64,000 nucleotides of DNA, taken from the NCBI RefSeq assembly GCF_004331735.1, contig NZ_SJSO01000005.1, forward strand, positions 1-64,000, read 5' to 3'. Made by a program: the position numbers and the translations under genes. Numbering within the stretch: position 1 is the stretch's first letter; each line of letters begins with the position of its first letter. Shown one piece after another: positions 24,849-33,306 of this stretch. This DNA comes from Pedobacter psychrodurus (lineage in GTDB: Bacteria; Bacteroidota; Bacteroidia; Sphingobacteriales; Sphingobacteriaceae). The notes under the pieces are model-generated. The model ran no database searches. It was not told the DNA's origin and was given only the letters and a program-made list of their open reading frames with translations.

Positions 24849-25112
24849 TTGGAAATGAAAGGGCAGCTTTTCATTGGAGATTGCTGTCCTGCTGTCCGCT
24901 TTAGTCCCAATGAAAATCGGGAGCTGTCGCTACCATCAGGTTTACGAACAGCGTAAGTGCACTTAGCAAACCCCAAAAATGAAACACTGTTTTGGCCACT
25001 TAGCCCTGGGTGAAGCGATACCCTGCAGGCTGAGGTACGAAGCTGAAGCGTATAAGCGTAACACAGGAAGTAGGTTGGTTTCTTGTACTGGCACTGCGCT
25101 CCGAAAAGAAAA
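24849..25112 (+). repeat. Repeat family R4, copy 1 (~265 bp)
   Basis: Begins TTGGAAATGAAAGG and ends GCGCTCCGAAAAGAAAA. Blocks such as TACCATCAGGTTTACGAACA, CCCTGGGTGAAGCGATACCC and TGCAGGCTGAGGTACGAAGC are shared with copy 2, 298 bp downstream. Contains an internal hairpin GTCCCAATGAAAATCGGGA. Reverse-complement relatives occur at 44576-44848 and 44911-45185. Confidence 0.85.
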
Positions 25113-25146
25113 TTAGCTGATAAATAGACGATACAATTTTTATTGA

Positions 25147-25411
25147 TTGGAAATGAAAGGATGGTTTTTCATGGCGGATTGCAATCCTGCTGTCCGCTTT
25201 AGTCCCGATGAAAAATCGGGAGCTGCCGCTACCATCAGGTTTACGAACAGCATAAGTGCACCTTGCAAACCCCAAAAATGAAATACTGTTTGGGCCACCT
25301 AGCCCTGGGTGAAGCGATACCCTGCAGGCTGAGGTACGAAGCCGAAGCGTATAAGCGCAACACGGGAACGAGGTTGGTTTCTTATGCAGGCTTTACGCTC
25401 CGAAAAGAAAA
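25147..25411 (+). repeat. Repeat family R4, copy 2 (~265 bp)
   Basis: Direct copy of the element at 24849 with about 85-90 percent identity by eye. The hairpin GTCCCGATGAAAAATCGGGA carries paired changes relative to copy 1, which suggests that the structure matters. Confidence 0.85.
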
Positions 25412-25426
25412 AATTTCCTTTAGGGA

Positions 25427-25482
25427 CTGGCGAAACTTCCGAAGTTTTCCTACGCTCTGGGCCTGATAAACTTCGGAAGGTG
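25427..25482. repeat. Short repeat family R5, copy 1
   Basis: AAACTTCCGAAGTTTTCCT followed by GGGCCTGATAAACTTCGGAAG forms an inverted pair. A longer relative lies at 39060-39175 after the signalling operon. Confidence 0.55.
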
Positions 25483-25489
25483 GCACGCG

Positions 25490-25810
25490 CTAATGTGAAG
25501 CGAAAAATTTTAACCCTGCAATTGATCCAATAAGCGTACAAATAAAAAATATCCGCCAAAAAGTTGCCGGTTCATTGAAATAAAAAATCCCGATAATTAC
25601 CGTTCCTACTGCACCGATACCCGTCCAAACAGCATAAGCAGTTCCCATGGGTAAAGTTTGTGTTGCTTTATTTAGCAATAAGAAACTTAAAATAATACAG
25701 ACAAAAAATGCTGTACTCCATTTTACATTTGAAAAATTGTTCGATAATTTAAGGCAGGTGGTAAAGCCAACTTCAAAAAGGCCGGCAATAATTAATATAA
25801 TCCAGTTCAT
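25490..25810 (-). CDS. Small multidrug resistance (SMR) family exporter
   Basis: 106 residues with four membrane helices (about 2-21, 31-50, 57-80, 85-104). The essential Glu13 is present in IAGLFEVGFTTCLKLS, and LPMGTAYAVWTGIGAVGTVIIGI is the SMR signature. The TAYAVWTGIGAVG block resembles the Gdx/SugE guanidinium subtype, while the EVxxTTxLKLS block resembles the EmrE/Qac subtype, so substrate class is uncertain. A TAAATTTG -7 match lies at 25827-25834, 17 bp before the start. Confidence 0.9.
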   Translation of the reverse strand: MNWIILIIAGLFEVGFTTCLKLSNNFSNVKWSTAFFVCIILSFLLLNKATQTLPMGTAYAVWTGIGAVGTVIIGIFYFNEPATFWRIFFICTLIGSIAGLKFFASH

Positions 25811-25826
25811 AATAAATGTGTTTCTG

Positions 25827-25834
25827 CAAATTTA
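25827..25834 (-). promoter_or_regulatory. -7 element for the SMR exporter
   Basis: Minus strand TAAATTTG, exact TAnnTTTG match, 17 bp from the ATG. No clear -33 at standard spacing. Confidence 0.4.
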
Positions 25835-25879
25835 AGGCACATTTACCGGGTAACATTTTACAAATGTTAAAAAATGATT

Positions 25880-26446
25880 TTATTTATGAGCTGCTCTTAT
25901 TCTACTCAAAGTAACCTGTGTTACGCCTAGATAAGAGGCAATATGTTTTAAGGCAACCCTTTTAATCAGTTCGGGAGATTGATTTATAAAATCCTGATAA
26001 CGTTCCGCTGCCCCTTTAAAAGCCCTGTCAATTAATCTTCTTTCAGTAGCAATTAGCTCCTGTTCGGCAATTTTTCTGCCCCAGTTGGCAATTTCCAGAT
26101 TGTCCTCGTAAAGTGAAAACAGATCGCTTAACCTGATCTGTATTAAAGTACTGTTTACTAAAAGTTCTACGTTTTCGTAACCTGGCCGATTGTTAATGTA
26201 ACTATTAAAAGAAAAGAGCACATTACCACTTTGTCCAAACCAAAAGGTTATCTCTTGGTTTTCGCCATTGCAATATGCCCGGGCAATGCCTTTTTCAAGA
26301 ACATAGAAATGGGGTTCTATCTTGTCGGCGTGAATAATTATAGTTCCTTTTTTGTATTTAACATGCTCAATATGGTTAGCGAGCTCATGTAATGAACTAT
26401 CACTTAATGAGGTAAAAATCTCTATATTTCTAAGTTGTTCGATCAA
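25880..26446 (-). CDS. Crp/Fnr family transcriptional regulator
   Basis: 188 residues. Residues about 1-120 form a cyclic-nucleotide-binding-like beta roll (KKGTIIIHADKIEPHFYVLEKGIARAYCN). The C-terminal helix-turn-helix is short: LKHIASYLGVTQVTLSRIRAAHK, a truncated winged helix common in Bacteroidota Crp-like regulators. The cAMP phosphate-binding arginine/serine motif is absent, so the ligand is unknown. It lies 70 bp upstream of the SMR gene on the same strand and is a plausible regulator of it. A TATTTTTG box at 26464-26471 is a candidate -7 element. Confidence 0.9.
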   Translation of the reverse strand: MIEQLRNIEIFTSLSDSSLHELANHIEHVKYKKGTIIIHADKIEPHFYVLEKGIARAYCNGENQEITFWFGQSGNVLFSFNSYINNRPGYENVELLVNSTLIQIRLSDLFSLYEDNLEIANWGRKIAEQELIATERRLIDRAFKGAAERYQDFINQSPELIKRVALKHIASYLGVTQVTLSRIRAAHK

Positions 26447-26463
26447 AATCTGTGGCTATAGAA

Positions 26464-26471
26464 CAAAAATA
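26464..26471 (-). promoter_or_regulatory. -7 element for the Crp-like gene
   Basis: Minus strand TATTTTTG, an exact TAnnTTTG match, 18 bp from the ATG. Confidence 0.4.
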
Positions 26472-26663
26472 GGAATGTTTTAGCAGGGTAGCGCCTCGTG
26501 ATTGACATTTATTATTTTTCTCTCTATGGTTTGGTGATTGACAACTGGTGATTGAATATTTTTTTTATAAAGGGTGTAACCTGATTAAAAAGCATGTAGT
26601 CATAATACACAGAACACGGTTCAATTTAGACAATAGAATATTTACAATTAAAAAATTATAATC

Positions 26664-27029
26664 ATGATAGGTATATTAGTTCCCATCTCACTTTTTTTAG
26701 GCGCATTCGCAATGGTATTCGGAATGCGGTATTTATCAAATAAAGAGAAAATGGCAATGATCGAAAGGGGAATCGATCCTGGTGTGCATAAGGCCACACC
26801 AAAACCGTTTTTAAGTTTAAAGTTCGGTTTACTGTTGGTTGGTTTAGGAATTGGTTTGCTGGTAGCACTCTTTACAGTTAGGGGAGTATTCGGCAGCGAC
26901 ATGACACATAGTGAAGAAGGACAATCGGTAGCTATTTATTTCGGTTGCATAGGCATTTTCGGTGGTTTGGGCTTAATTGTTTCTTACCTGGTAGAAAAGA
27001 AATGGTTGGATAACAATAAAATGCTTTAA
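26664..27029 (+). CDS. Small membrane protein (DUF6249-like)
   Basis: 121 residues with three likely membrane segments (about 2-20, 51-68 and 89-109). The motif NKEKMAMIERGIDPG after the first helix is typical of a Bacteroidota membrane family annotated as DUF6249. It is often found beside ECF sigma/anti-sigma genes; here the nearest ECF pair is about 2 kb away. Function unknown. Confidence 0.75.
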   Translation: MIGILVPISLFLGAFAMVFGMRYLSNKEKMAMIERGIDPGVHKATPKPFLSLKFGLLLVGLGIGLLVALFTVRGVFGSDMTHSEEGQSVAIYFGCIGIFGGLGLIVSYLVEKKWLDNNKML

Positions 27030-27101
27030 TATCAAAGAATTCAAGTTTCATAGCCAGTTTGCTATAAAACTTGACTTCTCGTGTTATCAGATATGCTGGT
27101 A

Positions 27102-27125
27102 TTGTCAGATGTTGCCATCTGACAA
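27102..27125. repeat. Hairpin TTGTCAGATG/CATCTGACAA
   Basis: Perfect 10-bp stem (27102-27111 and 27116-27125), 4-nt loop TTGC. A second hairpin with the same core is at 27174-27192. They lie between convergent genes. Confidence 0.65.
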
Positions 27126-27173
27126 TTGGTGTTTTCAGCATTAAATAACTTGTTTTCTTAGATTTAAGTAACA

Positions 27174-27192
27174 GTCAGATGTAACATCTGAC
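27174..27192. repeat. Second GTCAGATG/CATCTGAC hairpin
   Basis: 8-bp perfect stem with 3-nt loop TAA, same core sequence as the hairpin 72 bp upstream. Located 8 bp from the thioesterase stop codon. Confidence 0.65.
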
Positions 27193-27199
27193 GGCACAT

Positions 27200-27622
27200 T
27201 TATTGCGGTTTGTTAATAATCGCTACGGTTAAGCGGCTAATGCAGTTCATTTTTCCGCGTTCATCGTAAATTTTAATTTCCCAAACCTGGGTTTTGGCAC
27301 CAATATGTAAGGGCTTGCAAACGCCTTTAACCAAACCGCTTTTTACAGGACGTAAATGGTTGGCGTTCACTTCTAAACCAACCGCAACATACTTCTCCGG
27401 ATCGATACACATATAAGAGGCAATACTGCCCAGTGTTTCGGCTAAAACCACCGAGGCACCTCCGTGTAATATACCAGCAGGTTGGTGTGTACGTTCATCA
27501 ACAGGCATGGTTCCGACAATAAAATCTTCACCAATTTCGGTAAACCGGATATCAAGCAAAGCACCCAGATGATTTTTCGGACGGTTGTTCAAGTCATCAA
27601 CAGTAAAGTTTTTAAACCACAT
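27200..27622 (-). CDS. PaaI-type hotdog thioesterase
   Basis: 140 residues, a single hotdog domain. LHGGASVVLAETLGSIAS is the signature segment, where the Glu of LAE and the preceding HGG act in acyl-CoA thioester hydrolysis in the YdiI/EntH/PaaI group. Substrate not evident. It overlaps the DinB gene by 11 bp on the same strand. Confidence 0.9.
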   Translation of the reverse strand: MWFKNFTVDDLNNRPKNHLGALLDIRFTEIGEDFIVGTMPVDERTHQPAGILHGGASVVLAETLGSIASYMCIDPEKYVAVGLEVNANHLRPVKSGLVKGVCKPLHIGAKTQVWEIKIYDERGKMNCISRLTVAIINKPQ

Positions 27623-28121
27623 GGTAACGTTCTTTTAAAATGGAAACATGGTGAATAATGTGCCCGCCAACAATAAACAGGATAGACTTTATATTAATTT
27701 CCCTGCCTGAGGCAATCCCTTTCCTATTTAACTCGTCTTCATTTAAAGATTTAAAAAGGTATAAATTGGCTTTCCGTAATGCAGTAAATTCTTCAATTAA
27801 ATCTTCCAGATCGCGTTCGGCAAAGCGGGCATTTATTACATAGTCATCTTCTTCGAAACCTGGCAAAGGTTGCTGTTCTTTTCGGGCAAAACAGGTAATG
27901 CGAAAGGCAAAAACACGTTCAGCATCTATAATATGGCCTAACATTTCTTTCAGGGTCCATTTACCTTCGGCATAGGCATAATCAGCTTTATCGGCGTTTG
28001 CCCTAAACAAGGCAGGCAGACTTTGCATCTGATCGTTTAAAATCTCAAAAATATCTCGGTCTACTTTACTGATATAGGTTTCGCCCCAAGTTGGATATTC
28101 GTTAGGCTGTGGTCGGTTCAT
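27612..28121 (-). CDS. DinB family protein
   Basis: 169 residues forming a four-helix DinB/YfiT-like bundle. The three metal-binding histidines are visible in LGHIIDAERVF and GGHIIHHVSILKERY. Members include thiol-dependent S-transferases (bacillithiol or mycothiol) and many proteins of unknown role. It overlaps the upstream sensor kinase by 20 bp and the downstream thioesterase by 11 bp, so the three genes form a coupled set. Confidence 0.9.
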   Translation of the reverse strand: MNRPQPNEYPTWGETYISKVDRDIFEILNDQMQSLPALFRANADKADYAYAEGKWTLKEMLGHIIDAERVFAFRITCFARKEQQPLPGFEEDDYVINARFAERDLEDLIEEFTALRKANLYLFKSLNEDELNRKGIASGREINIKSILFIVGGHIIHHVSILKERYHVV

Positions 28122-29310
28122 ATCTTAAACTGCTTTTTAATATTATTCTAAAAGTTGTGCCTTTACCCAGTTCTGAGTCTTTCACAAAAATTTCTCCACT
28201 ATGGTAATTTTCTACAATACGTTTGGTTAGCGATAAACCCAAGCCCCAACCGCGTTTACGCGTGGTATAACCGGGTTGAAAAACTGCATCGAACTTAGAT
28301 CTTGGAATACCCTTTCCGGTATCGCTCACATCAATAAATACCTGCTCTTTGGCTAAATTTTCTATAATATTGATGGAAATTGAACCCTCATTTTCGATGG
28401 CATTGGCTGCATTTTTCAAAAGGTTTTCAATCACCCAATCAAACAATGGAACATTTAACATTGCCCTTACCTGCTCATCGCCAGTAATACTAAATTTAAC
28501 CTTGTCTGATGTGCGCACTTTAAAATACCGGATAAAATCGCTTACTACGATATAAACCGTATGGTCTTCAAGTATAGGTTTAGAACCGATTTTCGAGAAA
28601 CGGTCGGCAATAATTTCCAATCGTTTAATATCGTTCTCCATTTCGGCAATCAGCGGATCATCTTCTGCATCAAATTTAGATTTCATCAACTCTGTCCAGG
28701 CCATAAGAGATGATATTGGTGTACCCAGCTGGTGTGCTGTTTCTTTGGCTAAACCTACCCAAACATGGTCCTGCTCATCCCTGCGGGCAGAACTGAATGC
28801 TGCATAAGCCGTTAACAGGAAAAGGAAGATAACGCCCATCTGGATGTATGGGAAATACCTTAGCTGAGTTAAAATAAAAGAATCGCGATAGTAGGCCTTA
28901 AATTTTCTGCCAAAGATATTCATTTCATCAGGTGGGTGCTGTGCCTTCATCTGTCTTAACTGCCGAACAAAATATAAACTATCGTAAGTAAGTTTAGCAT
29001 CCGAAATGGGATAGTTGGTTTTTGTACTGTCTAGCCCATTAAAGGAAGTAATGATTCCAGCCGAATCGGTCATAATTACGGGCGTTTTGGTGTTTTTTCT
29101 TACCGTTTCAACCACGGTGCGATAATCGTCATTATCATAAAGAAACATGGCCCGCTCTTGAATTTTCACCCAAAGGTGAAACTGGTCGGCCTCTTCGCGC
29201 TCCATTTTTTTTACGAAAGAATCGGTATAAAATACTGAGGCAATGCCAATTAAGATGGCAAAAATGAGAAGGAAAAACTTCCAACGGCGTTTTTTTTGAT
29301 AAGGGTTCAT
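28102..29310 (-). CDS. Membrane sensor histidine kinase
   Basis: 402 residues. Membrane helices at about 12-30 and 157-175 enclose a periplasmic sensor of about 125 residues without recognised domain. The dimerisation segment GLAKETAHQLGTPISSLMAW carries the phospho-accepting His in the AHQLGTPIS variant common in Bacteroidota. The ATPase domain shows N box (ENLLKNAANAIEN), DTGKGIP and GWGLGLSLTKRIVE. No response regulator is adjacent. It heads the kinase-DinB-thioesterase group. Confidence 0.92.
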   Translation of the reverse strand: MNPYQKKRRWKFFLLIFAILIGIASVFYTDSFVKKMEREEADQFHLWVKIQERAMFLYDNDDYRTVVETVRKNTKTPVIMTDSAGIITSFNGLDSTKTNYPISDAKLTYDSLYFVRQLRQMKAQHPPDEMNIFGRKFKAYYRDSFILTQLRYFPYIQMGVIFLFLLTAYAAFSSARRDEQDHVWVGLAKETAHQLGTPISSLMAWTELMKSKFDAEDDPLIAEMENDIKRLEIIADRFSKIGSKPILEDHTVYIVVSDFIRYFKVRTSDKVKFSITGDEQVRAMLNVPLFDWVIENLLKNAANAIENEGSISINIIENLAKEQVFIDVSDTGKGIPRSKFDAVFQPGYTTRKRGWGLGLSLTKRIVENYHSGEIFVKDSELGKGTTFRIILKSSLRYEPTTA

Positions 29311-29427
29311 GCTTTAGCTAGCCAAATTACAATAACAAAACGAAAAAAACATAAAACCATTATGCTTTTTCAAAAACCTTAAAGCAATCATTTCGAATGT
29401 ATAATAGCTTCATCACAGATGAAAACA

Positions 29428-29456
29428 CTGTAAAATGGATGAAAAACATATCTTTG
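29428..29456 (+). promoter_or_regulatory. gltX promoter
   Basis: -7 TATCTTTG (29449-29456, exact consensus) with CTG at 29428-29430 and an 18-bp spacer. The leader (about 29460-29536) contains short direct repeats GCATAGTGCATAGCGCATAGCGCA. Confidence 0.5.
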
Positions 29457-29536
29457 TGCCGAGCATAGTGCATAGCGCATAGCGCACGGATTGCACCGTA
29501 CCCTTTGCCCTTAACTCCCTGCTCTTTGCTTAAATT

Positions 29537-31045
29537 ATGGATAAGAAAGTTAGAGTAAGATTTGCCCCAAGCCCAACCGGAGGTTTGCATTTAGGTGGTG
29601 TACGCACTGCTTTGTTCAATTATTTATTTGCCAGAAAAAATAATGGAACTTTTGTACTTCGTGTAGAAGATACCGACCAAAACCGCTTTGTAGAAGGCGC
29701 AGAAGAATACATTGTAAACTGTTTAAATTGGTGTGGAATTACACCCGATGAAAGTCCTAATAATCCAGGTGCTTATGGCCCGTACCGCCAAAGCGAACGT
29801 AAACCTAGCTACCGCAAATTTGCCGAACAGTTAATTAGCGATGGTTATGCTTATTACGCTTTCGATACTACGGAAGATTTGGATGCTAAACGTAAAGAAA
29901 TCCCAAATTTCCAATACGGGCAGGCTACACGTATGCAAATGCGTAATTCTTTAACCCTTACTATTAGCGAAGTTGAAGAGTTATTGGCGGCCAAAACACC
30001 TCACGTTATCCGTATTAAAGTGCCTACAGATGAAATTGTACATTTTAACGATTTAATCCGGGGTGATGTAAGTTTCGAAACCTCGTTGGTTGATGATAAA
30101 GTACTGTTAAAGGCTGATGGAATGCCTACCTATCATTTAGCTGTTGTGGTTGATGATAAAGCAATGGAAATTAGTCATGCTTTTAGAGGAGAAGAGTGGT
30201 TGCCTTCGGCACCTGTTCATATTCTACTTTGGAAATATTTAGGTTGGGAAGCGGATATGCCTGCTTGGGCACACTTACCTTTAATCTTAAAGCCAGATGG
30301 GCATGGAAAATTAAGCAAACGTGATGGCGACCGATTAGGTTTTCCGGTTTATGCCATGAGCTGGACTGATCCTAAAACTGGCGATGTAACCAAAGGATTT
30401 AAAGAAATGGGTTTTATGCCCGAAGCTTTTATTAATATGTTGGCCCTTTTAGGCTGGAATGATGGTACCGATGAGGAGTTATTTTCGTTAAAAGAGCTGG
30501 AAGAAAAATTCTCGATAGAAAGAATTAGTAAAGCAGGGGCTAAATTCGATTTTGAAAAGGCCAAATGGTATAACCATGAGTGGATTAAATCGCAGGGCGC
30601 TGAGCGCTTGGCGGCAAGCGTTAAAGCTGAGTTGGAAAAAGCAGGAATTGAAGTAGAAGATGATGCTTTTTTAAGTACTGTTATTGATCTAATTAAAGAT
30701 CGCTGTACTTTATTGCCAGATTTTGTGGCGCAGAGCGGTTACTTTTTTGCTTCACCGGCAGAATATGATGTGAATTCGGTAAAGCCAAAATGGACAGTAG
30801 AAAAAGCTGATTTTTTTAAGGCTTTTGCTGGTGGTTTAACATTAACTGATGCGGTTACTGCTGAAGCAGCTTTTAAAGCCCTGGCCGAAGAAAAAGGCTT
30901 TAAACCCGGAGAATTGATGTTGCCTTTCCGCATTATGCTGGTAGGCGGCAAATTCGGGCCAGGTGTTTTTGATATTGCCGTATTATTGGGGGTAGAAGAA
31001 ACTAAAGCGAGAATAGTAAAAGCAATAGCTGTTTTTAATAGCTAG
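29537..31045 (+). CDS. gltX: Glutamyl-tRNA synthetase
   Basis: 502 residues, class I synthetase. The HIGH equivalent is HLGG (18-21) in FAPSPTGGLHLGGVRTALFNY, and the KMSKS equivalent is KLSKRDGD. The C-terminal anticodon-binding helical domain includes GELMLPFRIMLVGGKFGPGVF. It charges tRNA-Glu, and in organisms lacking GlnRS also tRNA-Gln; which applies cannot be told here. Stand-alone gene with its own promoter. Confidence 0.97.
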   Translation: MDKKVRVRFAPSPTGGLHLGGVRTALFNYLFARKNNGTFVLRVEDTDQNRFVEGAEEYIVNCLNWCGITPDESPNNPGAYGPYRQSERKPSYRKFAEQLISDGYAYYAFDTTEDLDAKRKEIPNFQYGQATRMQMRNSLTLTISEVEELLAAKTPHVIRIKVPTDEIVHFNDLIRGDVSFETSLVDDKVLLKADGMPTYHLAVVVDDKAMEISHAFRGEEWLPSAPVHILLWKYLGWEADMPAWAHLPLILKPDGHGKLSKRDGDRLGFPVYAMSWTDPKTGDVTKGFKEMGFMPEAFINMLALLGWNDGTDEELFSLKELEEKFSIERISKAGAKFDFEKAKWYNHEWIKSQGAERLAASVKAELEKAGIEVEDDAFLSTVIDLIKDRCTLLPDFVAQSGYFFASPAEYDVNSVKPKWTVEKADFFKAFAGGLTLTDAVTAEAAFKALAEEKGFKPGELMLPFRIMLVGGKFGPGVFDIAVLLGVEETKARIVKAIAVFNS

Positions 31046-31144
31046 TATATCCTTCAGGAAGTAAAAGGAAATAATAGGAGAAGTCAGGTTTAAAGCTTAA
31101 CTTTTTATTTGCCACACCGCAAACAATAGATCAAAAAAAATAAT

Positions 31145-31160
31145 TTATACTTTAGTATAA
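31145..31160. promoter_or_regulatory. Inverted repeat upstream of the metallopeptidase gene
   Basis: TTATACT-TT-AGTATAA, a perfect 7-bp inverted repeat 48 bp before the ATG. Its size suits a dimeric repressor operator or it may overlap the promoter. No regulator is obvious. Confidence 0.35.
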
Positions 31161-31207
31161 CAATTGTCCCGTATTTAAGGTTATTCATTAAACTAAAAAA
31201 GTAGACT

Positions 31208-32050
31208 ATGCAATGGTTTGGTAAAGGCAGTAATAATGTAGAAGACGGCAGAAGTGGTGGTGGCGGAAAAACCATCCTCGGTGGTGGCGTAGGTATAATA
31301 ATTGTAGTGCTCGGCTTAATTTTCGGCAAAGATTTAACTGGTTTGGTTAGCCAGATTCCGGCTACCGCAGGAACTGAAGAAGTAAAGCAAGGCGTGCCTG
31401 CTAACGATCCACAGGCACAGTTTGTATCGGGTGTATTAGAGTCAACCGAGCAGGTTTGGGATAAAGAATTTCAAGCCATGGGCAAACAGTATGAGTACCC
31501 TAAACTCAGGCTATTTAGAGAAGCTGTACAAACGGCATGTGGGAATGCAGGCGCGAATGTAGGGCCATTTTACTGCCCTGGCGACCATAAGGTTTATATC
31601 GATTTGTCATTTTATGATGATTTAAAGAACCGTTTTGGTGCTGCGGGAGATTTTGCCCAGGCTTATGTAATTGCACATGAGGTTGGCCATCACGTTCAAA
31701 ATTTATTGGGAATTTCAGAAAAATTGGATAGGGCCCGTGGCCAGGTTAGTGAAAAAGAATATAACCGCTTATCAGTCAAATTAGAGTTACAGGCCGATTT
31801 TTTTGCGGGTCTTTGGGCGCATAATGCTCAAAATCTTAAAGATTTTAAATTAGACGAAGGAGATATAGAAGAAGCATTAACTGCTGCCAATGCCATAGGC
31901 GATGATAAATTGCAAAAACAGGCTACTGGCGATGTGCAGCCAGATTCTTTTACCCATGGTACCTCCGCACAACGCATGTATTGGTTTAAAAAAGGCTTTG
32001 AAACCGGAGATATTAAACAGGGCGATACTTTTAATTCAAACAATTTATAA
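31208..32050 (+). CDS. Neutral zinc metallopeptidase (YpfJ family)
   Basis: 280 residues. A Gly-rich N-terminus leads to one membrane helix (about 25-45, GVGIIIVVLGLIFG), then the peptidase domain. VIAHEVGHHVQNLLG holds the HExxH zinc site, with ELQADFFAGLWAH providing the third ligand Glu. C-terminal SFTHGTSAQRMYWFKKGFETGD is the conserved family end. The domain probably faces the periplasm. Substrate unknown. Confidence 0.92.
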   Translation: MQWFGKGSNNVEDGRSGGGGKTILGGGVGIIIVVLGLIFGKDLTGLVSQIPATAGTEEVKQGVPANDPQAQFVSGVLESTEQVWDKEFQAMGKQYEYPKLRLFREAVQTACGNAGANVGPFYCPGDHKVYIDLSFYDDLKNRFGAAGDFAQAYVIAHEVGHHVQNLLGISEKLDRARGQVSEKEYNRLSVKLELQADFFAGLWAHNAQNLKDFKLDEGDIEEALTAANAIGDDKLQKQATGDVQPDSFTHGTSAQRMYWFKKGFETGDIKQGDTFNSNNL

Positions 32051-32154
32051 AAAATCAAAACTTTTTTAAAAGCGTTTTGTTTGTTTACAGTTAATGAGAT
32101 TTTTATCTCAAAACCAAACATAATTATCCCGGCTTCTTATTTGTTTTAATAAAG

Positions 32155-33288
32155 ATGATCCTTATAGTTGATGATAGGCCCGAAAACCTGATCTCGTTAC
32201 AAAAAGTACTCCAAGCACACAATTTTGAGGTTGATACCGCATCATCTGGTGAAGAAGCACTGAAAAAAGTTTTAAAAAATAACTACGTCCTGATTATTCT
32301 CGATGTACAAATGCCAGATATGGATGGCTTTGAGGTGGCTGAAACCATTTCGGGTTTTAGTAAGGCAAAAGATACCGCCATTATATTTCTTTCGGCAGTA
32401 AATACAGAGTTAAAATTTATTACCAAAGGATACCTTAGCGGCGGATTGGATTACATTACCAAACCCGTTGATATTAATGTGCTTTTGCTTAAAATAAAAA
32501 CATTTTATCGCATATACGAGCAGAATAGAAAGCTTAACGAGGTGCAGGAAAAGTTGCTCGAAGAAATCGAATTCAGAAAACAGGCCGAGCATAAAAAAGA
32601 CGAATTTATCAGTATAGCCAGTCATGAGCTAAAAACACCTTTAACCAGTGTAAAGGGGTATATTCAATTATTACAGCGCAGCCTCAACCGAGATGATAAA
32701 GCCATGGCTCAGAACCATCTCGAAAAAGCGAGTATCCAGCTTGAAAAATTAAACCAATTAATTGTCGATCTGCTTGATATCTCTAAAATTGAAAGCGGCA
32801 AGATGAAGTTTAACATGAAAAGCTTTTGTGCTGATGAGATGGTGAACAACGCGATTGAGATGTTGCAGCAATCTAATCCCGATTTTAAGATCAGCAAACT
32901 GGGCAAAACAGAGGGGATGATATTTGGAGATGAAACGAGGTTGGAGCAGGTGGTGATCAATTTTATTACCAATGCCATTAAATACGCTCCAGGTACAAAC
33001 CAGGTTAATATAACTACTCATATTAAAGATGAAAAGCTTTACCTGGCCGTAAAAGATTTTGGTATTGGTATTTCAAAAGAGCAGCAAGATAAAATTTTCG
33101 ATAAATTTTATCGCGTAGAAGAAAACAGTAATAGGTTTAATGGGTTGGGAATAGGTTTATATATCTGTTCAGAAATTATTAATCGCCACGGAGGCACAAT
33201 TGGGGTAAACAGTGTGCCGGATGAAGGTTCGGAATTTTATTTTATCATCCCCACTACAGAAGAAGAAATCCTTAAAAATCAAGTCTAA
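32155..33288 (+). CDS. Receiver-histidine kinase fusion, cytoplasmic
   Basis: 377 residues without membrane segments. The receiver (about 1-120) has acceptor Asp50 (IILDVQMPDMDG) and KPVD lysine. The kinase core begins with FISIASHELKTPLTSVKGYI, followed by N box NFITNAIKYA, DFGIGIS and GLGIGLYICSEII. A receiver N-terminal to a kinase suggests that it is an internal node, phosphorylated by another kinase such as the next gene product. First gene of a six-gene operon; the next start is 18 bp away. Confidence 0.92.
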   Translation: MILIVDDRPENLISLQKVLQAHNFEVDTASSGEEALKKVLKNNYVLIILDVQMPDMDGFEVAETISGFSKAKDTAIIFLSAVNTELKFITKGYLSGGLDYITKPVDINVLLLKIKTFYRIYEQNRKLNEVQEKLLEEIEFRKQAEHKKDEFISIASHELKTPLTSVKGYIQLLQRSLNRDDKAMAQNHLEKASIQLEKLNQLIVDLLDISKIESGKMKFNMKSFCADEMVNNAIEMLQQSNPDFKISKLGKTEGMIFGDETRLEQVVINFITNAIKYAPGTNQVNITTHIKDEKLYLAVKDFGIGISKEQQDKIFDKFYRVEENSNRFNGLGIGLYICSEIINRHGGTIGVNSVPDEGSEFYFIIPTTEEEILKNQV

Positions 33289-33306
33289 TTATCCTTAATC
33301 CATATA

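Larger units (their letters stand above)
24746..25489. other. 744-bp repeat-rich intergenic region
   Basis: Dominated by two direct copies of repeat R4 (24849-25112 and 25147-25411), then a short R5 element (about 25427-25482). Apparent reading frames of about 90 codons on the minus strand share the same C-terminal peptide because the DNA repeats; I do not regard them as genes. Confidence 0.7.

Noticed and set aside
24988..25560. Minus-strand reading frames of 91 and 86 codons that share a C-terminal peptide
   Set aside because: They run through the two R4 copies; similarity follows from the DNA repeat, starts lie in unrelated sequence, and no family is recognised.
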